This document shows positions 24,066 through 33,231 of a stretch of 64,000 bases of DNA, one piece after another (position 1 is the first letter of the stretch; every line of letters starts with the position of its first letter). A program made the position numbers and the translations under genes. Origin of the DNA: Cohnella rhizosphaerae. GTDB lineage: Bacteria; Bacillota; Bacilli; Paenibacillales; Paenibacillaceae. The DNA lies in the NCBI RefSeq assembly GCF_029525575.1, contig NZ_JAPDIA010000008.1, positions 806,001 through 870,000 of the forward strand, read 5' to 3'. Below the pieces are notes generated by a model. The model saw nothing but the letters and a program-made list of their open reading frames with translations, was not told the DNA's origin and made no database searches.

Positions 24066-24132
24066 ATAGATAAGGTCTATGCCACTTCTCCGATCTATCA
24101 ATTACCTTTATGGTTAGAATTTGATTTATAGT
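24066..24132 (+). promoter_or_regulatory. pgi promoter with LysR-type box
   Basis: ATAGATAAGGTCTAT (24066-24080) is an ATAG-N7-CTAT dyad of the LysR T-N11-A class. It lies 46 nt before a TATAGT -10 (24127-24132), which places its centre near -66. The whole block resembles the zwf promoter at 48406-48472, including a shared ATTAC.T.TATGG.T segment over the -35 region, which itself lacks a consensus hexamer as in activated promoters. Confidence 0.65.
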
Positions 24133-24167
24133 GAATCCAGAGCAAGCGACAAGAGGAGGAGAACCCT

Positions 24168-25508
24168 TTGACCATCCGTTTCGATTACAGCCATGCCCTG
24201 TCCTTTATGCAGCAGCACGAGATCGACTATGCCGCCGAATTCGTGGCCGCCGCGCACCGCATGCTCCACGAGAAGCAAGGCCCGGGTTCGGACTACCTCG
24301 GTTGGGTGGACCTGCCCGCTGCCTACGACCGGGAAGAATTCGCACGCATCAAGGAGGCAGCCGCGAGAATACGCGGCAACTCGGACGCGCTCGTCGTCAT
24401 CGGCATCGGCGGCTCCTACTTGGGCGCCAGGTCCGCGATCGAAGCGCTCTCCCATACGTTCCACAATCAGATGGGAGGCCGCACCCAGGTTTATTTCGCC
24501 GGACAGAACATCAGCTCCACGTATATGGCTCATCTGCTGGAGCTGCTGGAGGGCAAGGACCTGTCGGTGAACATCATTTCCAAATCCGGCACGACGACCG
24601 AGCCGGCCATCGCCTTCCGCATCCTGCGCGATTATATGGAGAAGAAATACGGCAAAGCGGAAGCCCGCAAACGCATCTACGCCACGACGGATGCCGAGAA
24701 GGGCGCGCTCAAGAAGCTGGCGGACGAGGAAGGGTACGAGACGTTCGTCATTCCGGACGACGTCGGCGGACGCTATTCCGTACTGACCGCCGTCGGCCTG
24801 CTGCCGATCGCGGCCGCCGGCCTGGATATCGACCGAATGATGGAAGGGGCGGCCGCGGCGGCGAAAAAGTATGCCGATCCGAACCTCGCCGCCAATGAAA
24901 GCTACCAATACGCCGCGGTCCGCAATGCGCTATATCGCAAGGGAAAAACGATCGAACTGCTGGCCAACTTCGAGCCGTCCCTCCACTACGTCTCCGAATG
25001 GTGGAAGCAGCTGTTCGGCGAGAGCGAAGGCAAGGATCAGAAGGGGCTGTACCCGGCTTCGGTCGACTTCTCGACCGACCTTCACTCCATGGGCCAATAC
25101 GTGCAGGAGGGACGGCGGGATCTGTTCGAGACGGTGCTCGCGGTGAAAAAGGCGCGCGTGGAATGGACGATCGAAGCGGACGAGGGCAATCTGGACGGCT
25201 TGAACTTCCTGGCGGGAATGTCGATGGACGAGGTCAACCGCAAGGCCGCGGAGGGCACGCGCCTGGCTCACGTGGACGGCGGCGTTCCTAACCTGATCGT
25301 CGAGCTGGACGAGCTGAACGAGTATACGTACGGGGAAATGGTCTATTTCTTTGAAAAAGCGTGCGGCATCAGCGGCTTGCTGCTTGGCGTCAACCCGTTC
25401 GACCAGCCCGGCGTCGAAGCGTATAAAGTCAATATGTTCGCTTTGCTGGGCAAACCGGGCTTCGAAGCGAAAAAGGCCGAGCTGCTTAAACGTCTCGGCG
25501 AAGCCTGA
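24168..25508 (+). CDS. pgi: Glucose-6-phosphate isomerase
   Basis: Complete 446-residue enzyme interconverting glucose 6-phosphate and fructose 6-phosphate. Motifs are [15 protein letters not shown] near residue 77, [17 protein letters not shown] near 135, [15 protein letters not shown], and the catalytic-lysine region [15 protein letters not shown] near the C terminus. It has the Bacillus/Geobacillus length. The start is TTG 24168 after the strong site AGAGGAGGAGAA. The frame is intact. A LysR-type box shared with the pentose-phosphate operon sits upstream, linking the two branches from glucose 6-phosphate. Confidence 0.95.
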   Translation: MTIRFDYSHALSFMQQHEIDYAAEFVAAAHRMLHEKQGPGSDYLGWVDLPAAYDREEFARIKEAAARIRGNSDALVVIGIGGSYLGARSAIEALSHTFHNQMGGRTQVYFAGQNISSTYMAHLLELLEGKDLSVNIISKSGTTTEPAIAFRILRDYMEKKYGKAEARKRIYATTDAEKGALKKLADEEGYETFVIPDDVGGRYSVLTAVGLLPIAAAGLDIDRMMEGAAAAAKKYADPNLAANESYQYAAVRNALYRKGKTIELLANFEPSLHYVSEWWKQLFGESEGKDQKGLYPASVDFSTDLHSMGQYVQEGRRDLFETVLAVKKARVEWTIEADEGNLDGLNFLAGMSMDEVNRKAAEGTRLAHVDGGVPNLIVELDELNEYTYGEMVYFFEKACGISGLLLGVNPFDQPGVEAYKVNMFALLGKPGFEAKKAELLKRLGEA

Positions 25509-25532
25509 GAAAAGCATTCGCAACGAATCGAC

Positions 25533-25595
25533 GAGACCGACTGTCTGGCGGGTCGTTTCCGAAAGGAAGCACCCGTCCCGCAGACGGTCTCTTCT
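25533..25595 (+). terminator. Terminator after pgi
   Basis: Long imperfect stem with GAGACCG/CGGTCTC ends and inner GTCTG/CAGAC and CGGG/CCCG pairings, followed by TTCTTG. The T tract is weak. Confidence 0.6.
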
Positions 25596-25782
25596 TGCAT
25601 TCAAGAAGGAATGACTTGCGCCCTTCGCGCGTTGGAGCCATGAGAAGGATGCCTCCATGATACAATACCGTATAAAATGAACCGAATTTGCAATCGATCC
25701 GCCGGCTCTCGCAGTCTAAAATAAGGGAGGAAACGACGAACAGGCTTGACCACAATCGATACCTAAAGGGGATAATTGAATC

Positions 25783-26818
25783 ATGTTGAAGGTTGGCGTT
25801 ATCGGAACGGGCGGCATTTTCAAATTCGCGCATTTGCCGGGCTGGCTGTCCCACAAGGAAGTGGAGCTCGTCGCTTTTTGCGACGCCTTCCGCGCTTCGG
25901 CCGAGTCCGCTGCGCTCGCTTTTCCCGGGGCGAAGGTATACGAAGATTATCGCGAGCTGATCGCGGACCCGTCGATCGATATCGTCGGCATCAGCACGCC
26001 CAACCTGTACCACTCGGAGATCGCGATCGCGGCGCTGCGCAAGGGCAAGCATGTATTCTGCGAAAAGCCGGACGCGGTCAACGCCGAAGAGGCGCAAAAA
26101 ATGGCGGACGCCGCGCGCGAATCGGGCAGGCTGCTCATGACGATGCGCAACAACCGTTTTAGCGAAGAGGCGAAGTTCATCAAAAAAGCTGATTACGCAA
26201 GGCAAGCTGGGCGAGATGTACATGGGCAGATGCGGCTGGATCCGCCGCCGAGGCATTCCAGGGCGCGGCGGCTGGTTTACGACCAAGGGGCTGTCGGGCG
26301 GCGGTCCGCTGATCGACCTTGGCGTGCATATGATCGATATGGCGATGTGGACCGCCGGCAATCCGAAGCCGGTCACCGTGTCGGGCTCCACGTACCGGAA
26401 GTTCGCGGACCGTCCCGACGCCGCCGGCAACGTACCCGAAGGCACGTTCGACGTCGAGGATCTGGCCGCGGGCTTTATCCGCTTCGACAGCGGCGCTTCG
26501 CTTCAGATCGAATTCAGCTGGGCATCGAATATCGAGGAGGAGCAGAAGTTCCTCGAATGGCGCGGCACGGAAGGCGGCTTCAGCCTGATCAACGACAAAT
26601 TGAAGCTGTATACGGAAAAGGAGGGCGTGCTGATCGACGAGCAGCCGAGGTTCCCGGAGGCAGCAGTTCCGCAGCATACGGCCAACATCCGTCACTTCGT
26701 CGAATGCGTGCTCGGCCACGAGTCTCCGATTTTCTTGCCCGAGCACGGCGTGGATATGATCAAGATTTTGTCCGCGATTTACGAATCCGCCGAGCGCGGA
26801 CAAGAGATCAGACTCTAA
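25783..26818 (+). CDS. Gfo/Idh/MocA-family oxidoreductase
   Basis: Predicted NAD(P)-dependent sugar or cyclitol dehydrogenase of about 344 residues. The Rossmann motif VGVIGTGGIFKFAHL is at the N terminus, and GKHVFCEKPDAVNAEEA carries the family's conserved EKP. After the frame break at A6 26182-26187 (one extra A) the substrate domain continues with GGGPLIDLGVHMIDMAMW, which has the usual DxGxHxxD motif. ATG 25783 follows AAAGGGG, and a strong terminator follows the gene, so it is probably transcribed alone. The substrate is unknown. Confidence 0.82.
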
Positions 26819-26860
26819 ATACGCGTCTTGGCTGTTCCTTCTCGCTAACGTCAACCCGGT

Positions 26861-26899
26861 CCCCCGTCATTCGCCTTCAGGCGAACGATGGGGGATTTT
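26861..26899 (+). terminator. Terminator after the oxidoreductase gene
   Basis: A 15-bp stem with one mismatch, CCCCCGTCATTCGCC paired with GGCGAACGATGGGGG, has a TTCA loop and is followed by ATTTT. Confidence 0.8.
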
Positions 26900-26998
26900 G
26901 CTGCGGGATGCCCGACGTTCGATCGGGGCAAATTAAGCGGGCCCGATCATAATCATAAGCCGTGAGTGCTTCATGCCTAACGAAGGGAGGCCCGCCCC

Positions 26999-27347
26999 AT
27001 GAAATTTCTGTTGAAGTGGCTCGTGAACGGCACCATCGCGACGACTTTGCTTATGTATTACTCCAATGCCTCGTTCCTTGGCTCCGTGACGACCGCGACG
27101 ATTCTGACGATCATCGCGTACATGGTCGTCGACCAGATTATTTTGCGGTCCACCAACAACTTAATCGCGACCGTATCCGATGGCATCCTGGGCTATCTGG
27201 TGCTGTGGGTTGCGGCATCCACGATGAAATGGACGATCAGTCCGGGAGAAATTTTTATCGTCGCGCTCATTACCGGCATCGCCGAATTTTTTTATTCACC
27301 GCTATGTTTTTCAGGCCGAATCGTCATACCAACGCCAGCGCGCTTAA
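26999..27347 (+). CDS. DUF2512 membrane protein
   Basis: Predicted small membrane protein of about 115 residues with four hydrophobic segments. The start KFLLKWLVNGTIATTLLMYY and the middle AYMVVDQIILRSTNNLIAT, then SDGILGYLVLWV, match DUF2512 proteins found across Bacillales. One extra T in T7 27287-27293 breaks the frame near the end. Correction yields the tail EFFIHRYVFQAESSYQRQRA and a TAA at 27345. ATG 26999 follows AAGGGAGG. The function of the family is unknown. Confidence 0.75.
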
Positions 27348-27429
27348 TCGCAGCCGGCATTCCTAAACGACCGCGCGCGCGAAGATAGCCGTATCCGCGC
27401 TAGATTCTGGCTTTAAAAAAAGCGTTTTT

Positions 27430-27462
27430 ATGCCCGCGCTACGGCGCGGGTATTATTTTTTT
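27430..27462 (+). terminator. Terminator after the DUF2512 gene
   Basis: CCCGCGC (27433-27439) pairs with GCGCGGG (27444-27450) around TACG, followed by ATTATTTTTTT. Confidence 0.8.
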
Positions 27463-27753
27463 ATAATCACTGACCGTATCTGTCAGCGTTAAGGGCTTAT
27501 ACTTCTGATCGTTGGACCGGTTAGAGATCGCGGGCCAGTCATGGATAAACGGCGATTCGCTTCGTTTCTCCCTGACGCATCAAGCGCATCGTCGCGGACA
27601 GATGACCGTCCTGATGAGACAAGCCGGACTTCGGCCGCCAGGTTTGTACGGACCGATCTACGAGGTTTGGATCGCGCAGGGAATGGCGCCTCGCGCTTGA
27701 TTGACTTACAATAGAAAGAAAACGGTTCATGTCAACCGGAAGCGGGTAGCGCC

Positions 27754-28752
27754 ATGACCAAGGCGGATAACATGCTGTCGATCTTGTGGATGCTCCGGTC
27801 CGGCAAGCGCAAGACGGCGAAGCAGCTGGCGGAAGCGCTCGATATTCACGTGAGGACCGTCTATCGGTGCATCGATTCGCTCTGCGCGAGCGGCGTGCCG
27901 ATCGTCGCGGAGTCGGGGCCGAACGGCGGATATACGATTCTGAGCCGCTTTGCCGATTCCCCGCTCGTCTTCGACGCCGAGGAGCAGAAGAGTCTGATCC
28001 ATGCCGCCATATTCGCCAAAGAAGCCGGCTATCCGCATACCGAAGCGCTGGACCGCGCGACGGACAAGCTGAAGCAATACGCGAACGAAGCGCAGCTTGA
28101 GGCGCTGGAACGGCACGGCGGTGGGCTGTCGGTCATTTATCCCCCGCTGGACGGCGCATTCCGGTCCTACTTGCAGAAGCTGGAGGAGGCCGCCGGACAG
28201 GGACGCACGGTGGAAATGACGTACGACAAGGGCAGGGGCGAGCCATCGCCCCCGCGCTTGTTCGATCCTTACGGCATCGTGTATTGGAAAGGAAACTGGT
28301 ATGCGGTCGGACATTGCGGATACCGGGACGAAGTCAGAAGCTTCCGGGTCGACCGCATACGCGGGCTTCGTCGGACGGACGGACGCTTCGAACGCCCGGA
28401 GTCCTTTTCCGCAAAGGACTACTTGCTCGGACAGCTGCTTCGCGATTCCGCGGAGGGGACGAGTTGGGAGACGGTGAGCATTCATGGTCAGGAGCAAGCG
28501 CTGAACGAACTGTGCCGGCATTGGCTGTTCGGACACGCGCTTACCTGCCGCGAGCCGGAAAAGGCGACCTTTAAGCTCGAGCGGTCGACGCTGACGACGT
28601 ACGTGCCCTATTTTTTGATGCCGTACGGGACGGCTTTGCGGATCGAATCGCCGCTGCTGGTTCGTCGAATGCGGGAGGCGGGTGCCAAACTTCTTGCCCA
28701 CTACGAACAAATGGAGCCTGTCAACGATAACGGAGAGGGAGATGACGAATGA
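27754..28752 (+). CDS. YafY-type HTH/WYL-domain transcriptional regulator
   Basis: Predicted 332-residue regulator. An N-terminal helix-turn-helix (KTAKQLAEALDIHVRTVYRCIDSLCASG, residues about 20-47, cited as a landmark) is followed by the PNGGYTI turn that ends the HTH_11 wing. The WYL domain occupies residues about 145-225, with DPYGIVYWKGNWYAVGHC and VRSFRVDRIRGL. WYL proteins sense small ligands or nucleic acid. The stop overlaps the next start as ATGA, so it is translationally coupled to a small monooxygenase. The frame is intact. Confidence 0.85.
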   Translation: MTKADNMLSILWMLRSGKRKTAKQLAEALDIHVRTVYRCIDSLCASGVPIVAESGPNGGYTILSRFADSPLVFDAEEQKSLIHAAIFAKEAGYPHTEALDRATDKLKQYANEAQLEALERHGGGLSVIYPPLDGAFRSYLQKLEEAAGQGRTVEMTYDKGRGEPSPPRLFDPYGIVYWKGNWYAVGHCGYRDEVRSFRVDRIRGLRRTDGRFERPESFSAKDYLLGQLLRDSAEGTSWETVSIHGQEQALNELCRHWLFGHALTCREPEKATFKLERSTLTTYVPYFLMPYGTALRIESPLLVRRMREAGAKLLAHYEQMEPVNDNGEGDDE

Positions 28753-29051
28753 GCAAATTCGCGATGTTCGGAAAGTTGACGGCCGTGCCCGGAAAACGCC
28801 GGGAGCTCGCCGATATGATGCTGGCGTCCGACGATACGTTGAGCGAAATGGAAGGGTGCATTTATTATATTATCCACGAAGCCGAGGAAGAGCCCGACGT
28901 GCTGTGGATCACAGAGCTGTGGGAGAGCCGGGAAGCGCATGCGGCCAGCTTGCAAAACGAGCAGGTTCGCGAGCTGATCGGCCGCTGTCGGCATCTGATC
29001 GCGAATGCGGGAGGCATTAAAGTCAAGCCGCTCGGCGGCAAAGGATATTAA
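28749..29051 (+). CDS. ABM-domain putative quinol monooxygenase
   Basis: Predicted 100-residue dimeric ferredoxin-like protein of the antibiotic biosynthesis monooxygenase family. The typical pattern is present: FAMFGKLTAVPGKRREL, then GCIYYIIHEAEEEPDVLWITELWESREAH (partial landmark), where the ...YxxxxxxxxP...W.xxEx(W)xs motif is clear. Members such as YgiN act on quinols, while others cleave heme. Coupling to a WYL regulator through an ATGA overlap suggests a small redox-response operon. The frame is intact. Confidence 0.8.
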   Translation: MSKFAMFGKLTAVPGKRRELADMMLASDDTLSEMEGCIYYIIHEAEEEPDVLWITELWESREAHAASLQNEQVRELIGRCRHLIANAGGIKVKPLGGKGY

Positions 29052-29201
29052 TGTACCTTCCGATCCTGAGCGAAGGGGATACCGTTAAAACCTCGAAAAG
29101 CGACGTGAAACGCACCCCGTAGACTACAACAGACTTTGGAATCAAACAACCGGCGGCTGACCAAGACTTGTAAAATAAGTATTGGACTTCCGCTGTTGTC
29201 G

Positions 29202-29396
29202 TTAAACCTTAATAACTTTATCAAAACAGTAAGAATCTCTGTCATAGCCATTACGCTCATAGAAAGCATGAGCACCAGTTCGCTTCATCCCCGTACACTT
29301 CGTAACCGTGCGTACGCCAAGCACCTCGCTCCATAAGAAAACAACCTCGGCATAATCTTCTGCTTCAACTTCTCGTATTATAATTTCCATGCTCAT
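29202..29396 (-). pseudogene. GNAT acetyltransferase remnant
   Basis: The first 30 residues (EIIIREVEAEDYAEVVFLW) look like the start of a GNAT N-acetyltransferase. They are joined directly to a typical GNAT C terminus, AHAFYERNGYDRDSYCFDK. At 64 residues it is less than half the usual 140-170, and the acetyl-CoA-binding middle is missing. The likely cause is an internal deletion. It is probably non-functional. Confidence 0.5.
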
Positions 29397-29575
29397 CCCC
29401 CAATCTACAACTTTACGGCTAAATGAACATCATACGACTATTGTCATGACATCGTCCATGGATGCATGTTGATTCGAGTGCCGACCAGGGACCTGGGAAG
29501 GTAATGCGGAAAGGTGCGAATTGGAACTGTTGCGTGGTCGCATTGAATAGGGGAGAGTGGGGAGTGGGGGAGAGC

Positions 29576-29755
29576 GGACTCAGGGGACGCTATTTCGTAA
29601 AAATCGGTCTCTTTCGCGATCGTTTCGGACAGGAGGGACGTTATGTGCCGCCCTCAGTGAAGAATCGAGCCGAAACGGTCTAAATAACGGCCACTGGGTC
29701 CGATCGTGGGCCGCGAATCGCGATATGAGCAAGGATTGCGTCTCCTCGGTCCGCT
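29576..29755. repeat. Dispersed intergenic repeat, copy 1
   Basis: The first 69 nt, beginning GGACTCAGGGGACGCTATTT, match 54665-54732 at roughly 80 percent of positions. Further on, AAATAACGGCCACTGGGTCC (29682-29701) and GATTGCGTCTCCTCGGTCCG (29734-29753) are related shorter units in the opposite orientation, so the element could fold into hairpins. It is non-coding and lies between unrelated genes. Confidence 0.6.
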
Positions 29756-29890
29756 CTAAGCCCTGGTGCGAAAACTTCTCGGCCACAGACGGCTTTAATC
29801 GGCACCGCCGGAAGGGGTTATAACTTTATTTATGTCATGAAAAGTAACATAAAGAGCACTCTCTGCTCTGCATCCGCTTTCACCAATAAA

Positions 29891-29904
29891 TGTAAGCGAA
29901 CACA
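29891..29904. promoter_or_regulatory. Candidate CcpA cre site
   Basis: TGTAAGCGAACACA differs from the catabolite-responsive consensus TGWAANCGNTNWCA at one position. It lies about 140 nt upstream of the sugar-binding protein gene, a sensible place for carbon catabolite control of this operon. Confidence 0.45.
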
Positions 29905-30045
29905 ACGCTTCTTTTCATTGTCGAATCCGAACAACAGGCAAAAATAAGCTAATAAAAACAATTTGCGGCCATTTGAATGTGATTTAAATTTACATAATAT
30001 GAGGTTAGGCCAGACAACAAGCTGAAACGGGGAGAGATACGAGAG

Positions 30046-31371
30046 ATGAAAAAGAATGTAGCGGCAACTATGGCAATGGCACTTGGCGTCGGACTGCTGG
30101 CGGGCTGCGGAAGCGGCAGCGACGATACGAACGCATCGGCATCTTCGCCTGCGGCAAGCGCATCGGGATCCGCAGCGGCAAGCCCTTCCGGCTCCGCAGC
30201 GAGCGGAGAAGCGGCAGAGGGCAACCTGAAGGGTACGATCACCTGGGCGACGCACCGTACCGAGCTGGTCGATACCGACCTGAAGAAGTATGTGGATGCG
30301 TTCGAGGCGAAGTACCCGGGCACGGAGGTCAAGATCGAAGGCCTCAAGGATTACGAGCAAACGATCCGCGTGCGCATGGCGGCGAACGAGCTGCCGGACG
30401 TGCTGTCGCTCGTCGAAACGACGAAGTCGGACCTGCCGAAGTTTTACGAGCCGCTCGACGATCTCGGCCTCACCGACAACATTTACTTCAAAGACTACAA
30501 TTCCTATGAAGGCAAGCTTTACGGCATTACGCAGCAGGTCGCGATCAACGGTCTGCTCTACAACAAGCAGGCATTCGAGAAAGCCGGCATCGCCGCGCCG
30601 CCGAAGACGCTGGACGAGCTGTACGCGGACGCGGACAAGCTCAAAGCCGCGGGCATCGTCCCGATGGCGACGGCGTTCAAGGATGCCTGGACGCTGCAGT
30701 ACTGGACGGATCCGGCCGAGTTCATCTACGGCAGCACGAACCTGCGCAACGACAAGATCAACTCGGACGCGCCGTTCACGGTAGACGGCCCTTACGGGCA
30801 AGGCCTCGGTATTCTGAAGAATTTGTTCGACAAGGGCGAGCTGGAGAAGGACGTATACTCCGCGACGTGGGACCAAACGCAAAAGGATCTGGCCTCGGGC
30901 AAAGCCGCTATGATGTACATCGGCAACTGGGCGATCTCGAACCTGATCAACAACGGTCTGCCGCTTGAACAAATCGGCTTCGCGCCGCTGCCGTACGACA
31001 ACAGCGGCACGGTCAAAGGCATGATGCGCAACGACTGGGCATACGCCGTCAGCTCCACGAGCAAAAACAAGCCGCTCGCCAAAGCGTTCATCAAGTTCAT
31101 GATCGAGGAATCCGGCGACTATGCGGATCACATGATCATCTCGCCGCTTAAGGACCAGCCGCAAGACCTGGCGCCGATCGCAGACTTCATGGCGAACAAG
31201 CCGGAAATGCTTGAAGCGCAATCGGTGAGCGAGCAAGTGACCGCGGTCGAGAACAAAATGCAATTCGATACGTTCAAGTTCATTCAAGAAGTGACGGTCG
31301 GCAAAATGCAGAGCGTGTTCGACAACTACAATAAAAAATGGAAAGCAGCGAAAGCCGCCGTCGCGAAGTAA
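30046..31371 (+). CDS. ABC transporter extracellular sugar-binding lipoprotein
   Basis: Family 1 extracellular solute-binding protein of 441 residues. The signal peptide ends in a lipobox, GLLAGCGSG, with the lipidated Cys near residue 21, followed by a low-complexity Ser/Ala/Gly linker. The mature domain has AFEAKYPGTEVKIEG, NGLLYNKQAFEKAGI and ASGKAAMMYIGNWA motifs of sugar-binding proteins. ATG 30046 follows GGGGAGAG. Two permease genes follow after a hairpin; no ATPase gene is present, as is usual where a shared MsmX-type ATPase serves. With the GH35 enzyme downstream, a galactoside-containing oligosaccharide is the likely ligand. Confidence 0.92.
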   Translation: MKKNVAATMAMALGVGLLAGCGSGSDDTNASASSPAASASGSAAASPSGSAASGEAAEGNLKGTITWATHRTELVDTDLKKYVDAFEAKYPGTEVKIEGLKDYEQTIRVRMAANELPDVLSLVETTKSDLPKFYEPLDDLGLTDNIYFKDYNSYEGKLYGITQQVAINGLLYNKQAFEKAGIAAPPKTLDELYADADKLKAAGIVPMATAFKDAWTLQYWTDPAEFIYGSTNLRNDKINSDAPFTVDGPYGQGLGILKNLFDKGELEKDVYSATWDQTQKDLASGKAAMMYIGNWAISNLINNGLPLEQIGFAPLPYDNSGTVKGMMRNDWAYAVSSTSKNKPLAKAFIKFMIEESGDYADHMIISPLKDQPQDLAPIADFMANKPEMLEAQSVSEQVTAVENKMQFDTFKFIQEVTVGKMQSVFDNYNKKWKAAKAAVAK

Positions 31372-31403
31372 GCAAGCGACAAGCTCCGCAGCCCGATTCC
31401 GAC

Positions 31404-31443
31404 CGACAAAACGGATGGCCGGTCCGCGCCGTCCGTTTTGTCG
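31404..31443 (+). terminator. Intercistronic hairpin between binding protein and permease
   Basis: Perfect 12-bp arms CGACAAAACGGA/TCCGTTTTGTCG enclose a 16-nt GC-rich loop. There is no proper T tract, so it may act as an attenuator or as a 3'-end stabiliser that keeps the binding protein in excess over the permeases. Confidence 0.65.
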
Positions 31444-31476
31444 TCTCTCGCGTGCGGATGAAAGGAGTTGAATCGG

Positions 31477-32364
31477 ATGACCGAAAGCCTATCGTATGCC
31501 AAACAGAAGAAATTGCTGATCATCCTGTTTTTGCTCGTGCCGATCGTTTTGCTGGCGATGTTCGCCCTGTACCCGGCCCTTTATCTGGTCTACCTCAGCT
31601 TCATGAGTTGGGACGGCTTCAGTCCCGATAAGACGTGGGTCGGCGTCGGCAATTATAAAGAAGTGTTCGAAAACAAGGAAGTCTGGGCGGCCTTCCTCCA
31701 CAATCTCGTCTATCTCGGCTGGGGTCTTTTCCAGAACGCGCTCGGTTTGTTTTTCGCGCTGCTGCTCAATTCGCAGCTCAAGGGCCGCAACGCCTACCGG
31801 GTTATGCTCTTCATGCCCTATATCATGAACGGCGTCGCGGTCGCTTACATGTTCAACTACGTGTTCAACTCGGAGTACGGCTCCTTCAACACGCTGCTGC
31901 GCAGCGTAGGGCTCGACTCGCTCGCGATCAGCTGGTTCGGCTCGCCGCACGCGGTCAACCACGTACTCGGCTTTATCACGCTGTGGAAGTTCATGGGTTT
32001 GAACATGGTCATTTATCTGGCAGCCCTTCAGTCGGTTCCGTCGGAAATCATCGAGGCCGCGCGCATGGACGGCGCGTCTCGCCTGCAGACTTCGCTGCGC
32101 GTCGTCCTGCCGAATATAACGAAGGTGATCGAGCTCAACCTGTTCCTGACGATTATCGGCACGCTCGAGATTTTCGACCTGCCGTTCATTCTGACGGGCG
32201 GCGGACCGCTCGGCGCCAGCGAGACCTTCCTGACCAAGACGATCGATACGGCGTTCAAGTTCAACAATTTCGGCATGGCCTCCGCGATGAGCGTCACCTT
32301 GATCGTCGCCGTCATCGTCGTGCTCAGCATTCAGCGGTTTGCGACGAGGAGGTGGTCGGATTGA
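31477..32364 (+). CDS. ABC sugar permease, MalF-like
   Basis: Predicted 295-residue inner-membrane permease with six transmembrane segments. The cytoplasmic EAA loop that contacts the ATPase is EAARMDGASRLQTSLRVVLP. ATG 31477 has AAAGGAG 9 nt upstream. Its TGA stop overlaps the TTG start of the second permease. It forms the transport channel with the next gene, for import of the sugar delivered by the upstream binding protein. The frame is intact. Confidence 0.9.
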   Translation: MTESLSYAKQKKLLIILFLLVPIVLLAMFALYPALYLVYLSFMSWDGFSPDKTWVGVGNYKEVFENKEVWAAFLHNLVYLGWGLFQNALGLFFALLLNSQLKGRNAYRVMLFMPYIMNGVAVAYMFNYVFNSEYGSFNTLLRSVGLDSLAISWFGSPHAVNHVLGFITLWKFMGLNMVIYLAALQSVPSEIIEAARMDGASRLQTSLRVVLPNITKVIELNLFLTIIGTLEIFDLPFILTGGGPLGASETFLTKTIDTAFKFNNFGMASAMSVTLIVAVIVVLSIQRFATRRWSD

Positions 32365-33194
32365 CCGGGGCGAAGTTTGGTCCGTTTTCCGTCTTCAAGC
32401 ACGCGATCCTATGGGTCGCCGTCGCCATGATCCTTTTCCCGCCGTCGGTTCTGGTGCTGAACGCCTTCAAGAGCAAAACCGAGTTTTCGCAAACGAGCGT
32501 GTTCAAGCTGCCTTCCAGCTTCCTGAACTTCGATAACTTCGGCACCGTGATGACGAGAGCGCATCTGGACCGCGCGTACCTGAATACGCTGACGATCATC
32601 GTCGTGGCGGTCATCGGCAACGTGCTGCTCGGCACCATGGTGGCGTACATCCTCGGCCGCTTCGAATTCAAGCTGAAGAAGACCGTCCTGGGCGCCTACA
32701 TCGCCGTATCGTTCGTGCCGACGATCACGACCCAGGTGGCGACGTTCACCGTCGTCCACAACCTGCATTTGTACAACACGATCTGGGCTTCGATCGTGCT
32801 GCACTTGGGCACGAGCGTCCTGCAGCTGTTCATCTATTTGCAGTTCCTGCACAACATTCCTCGTGAGCTCGATGAGGCGGCGATGATGGAGGGGGCTTCC
32901 CTGTTCCGCATTTACCGCACGATCATTTTTCCGCTGCTTACGCCCGCGACGGCGACGATCGTCATCATCAAGACGATCGACATTTACAACGACATGTTCA
33001 TTCCTTATTTGTACATGCCCGCGCAGAAGCTCGCCGTCGTTTCCACGAGCCTGATGAACTTCTCTTCGGAGCGAAGCACGGAGTGGGAGCTCATGTCCGC
33101 CGCGATCCTCATGATCATGGTGCCGATCGTCGTCATCTACCTGTTTTTCCAACGGTACGTGTTTGCCGGAATCGTCAACGGTGCAGTAAAATAA
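32361..33194 (+). CDS. ABC sugar permease, MalG-like
   Basis: Predicted 277-residue permease with six transmembrane segments. The EAA loop is ELDEAAMMEGASLFRIYRTI, followed by IFPLLTP. The start is taken as TTG 32361, which overlaps the preceding stop and lies after GAGGAGGTGG. A GTG nine bases earlier is possible. It completes the channel with the preceding MalF-like protein. The frame is intact. Confidence 0.88.
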   Translation: MTGAKFGPFSVFKHAILWVAVAMILFPPSVLVLNAFKSKTEFSQTSVFKLPSSFLNFDNFGTVMTRAHLDRAYLNTLTIIVVAVIGNVLLGTMVAYILGRFEFKLKKTVLGAYIAVSFVPTITTQVATFTVVHNLHLYNTIWASIVLHLGTSVLQLFIYLQFLHNIPRELDEAAMMEGASLFRIYRTIIFPLLTPATATIVIIKTIDIYNDMFIPYLYMPAQKLAVVSTSLMNFSSERSTEWELMSAAILMIMVPIVVIYLFFQRYVFAGIVNGAVK

Positions 33195-33231
33195 CGTTAC
33201 TTGCCAGGGCGGACACGGAGGGATACGACGG

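Larger units (their letters stand above)
29397..30028. other. Gene-poor region upstream of the sugar ABC operon
   Basis: No convincing gene lies here. It holds one copy of a dispersed repeat (29576-29755), a candidate cre site (29891-29904), and an AT-rich segment near 29940-30005 that probably contains the promoter of the ABC operon, although no clear -35/-10 pair stands out. Confidence 0.6.

Noticed and set aside
27512-27700. 62-codon open frame upstream of the WYL regulator
   Set aside because: No ribosome site, atypical composition, equally long open frames on the other strand, and no recognisable family.
30046-33194. Missing ATPase gene taken as gene loss
   Set aside because: Sugar ABC importers of this class in Bacillales commonly share a single MsmX-type ATPase encoded elsewhere.
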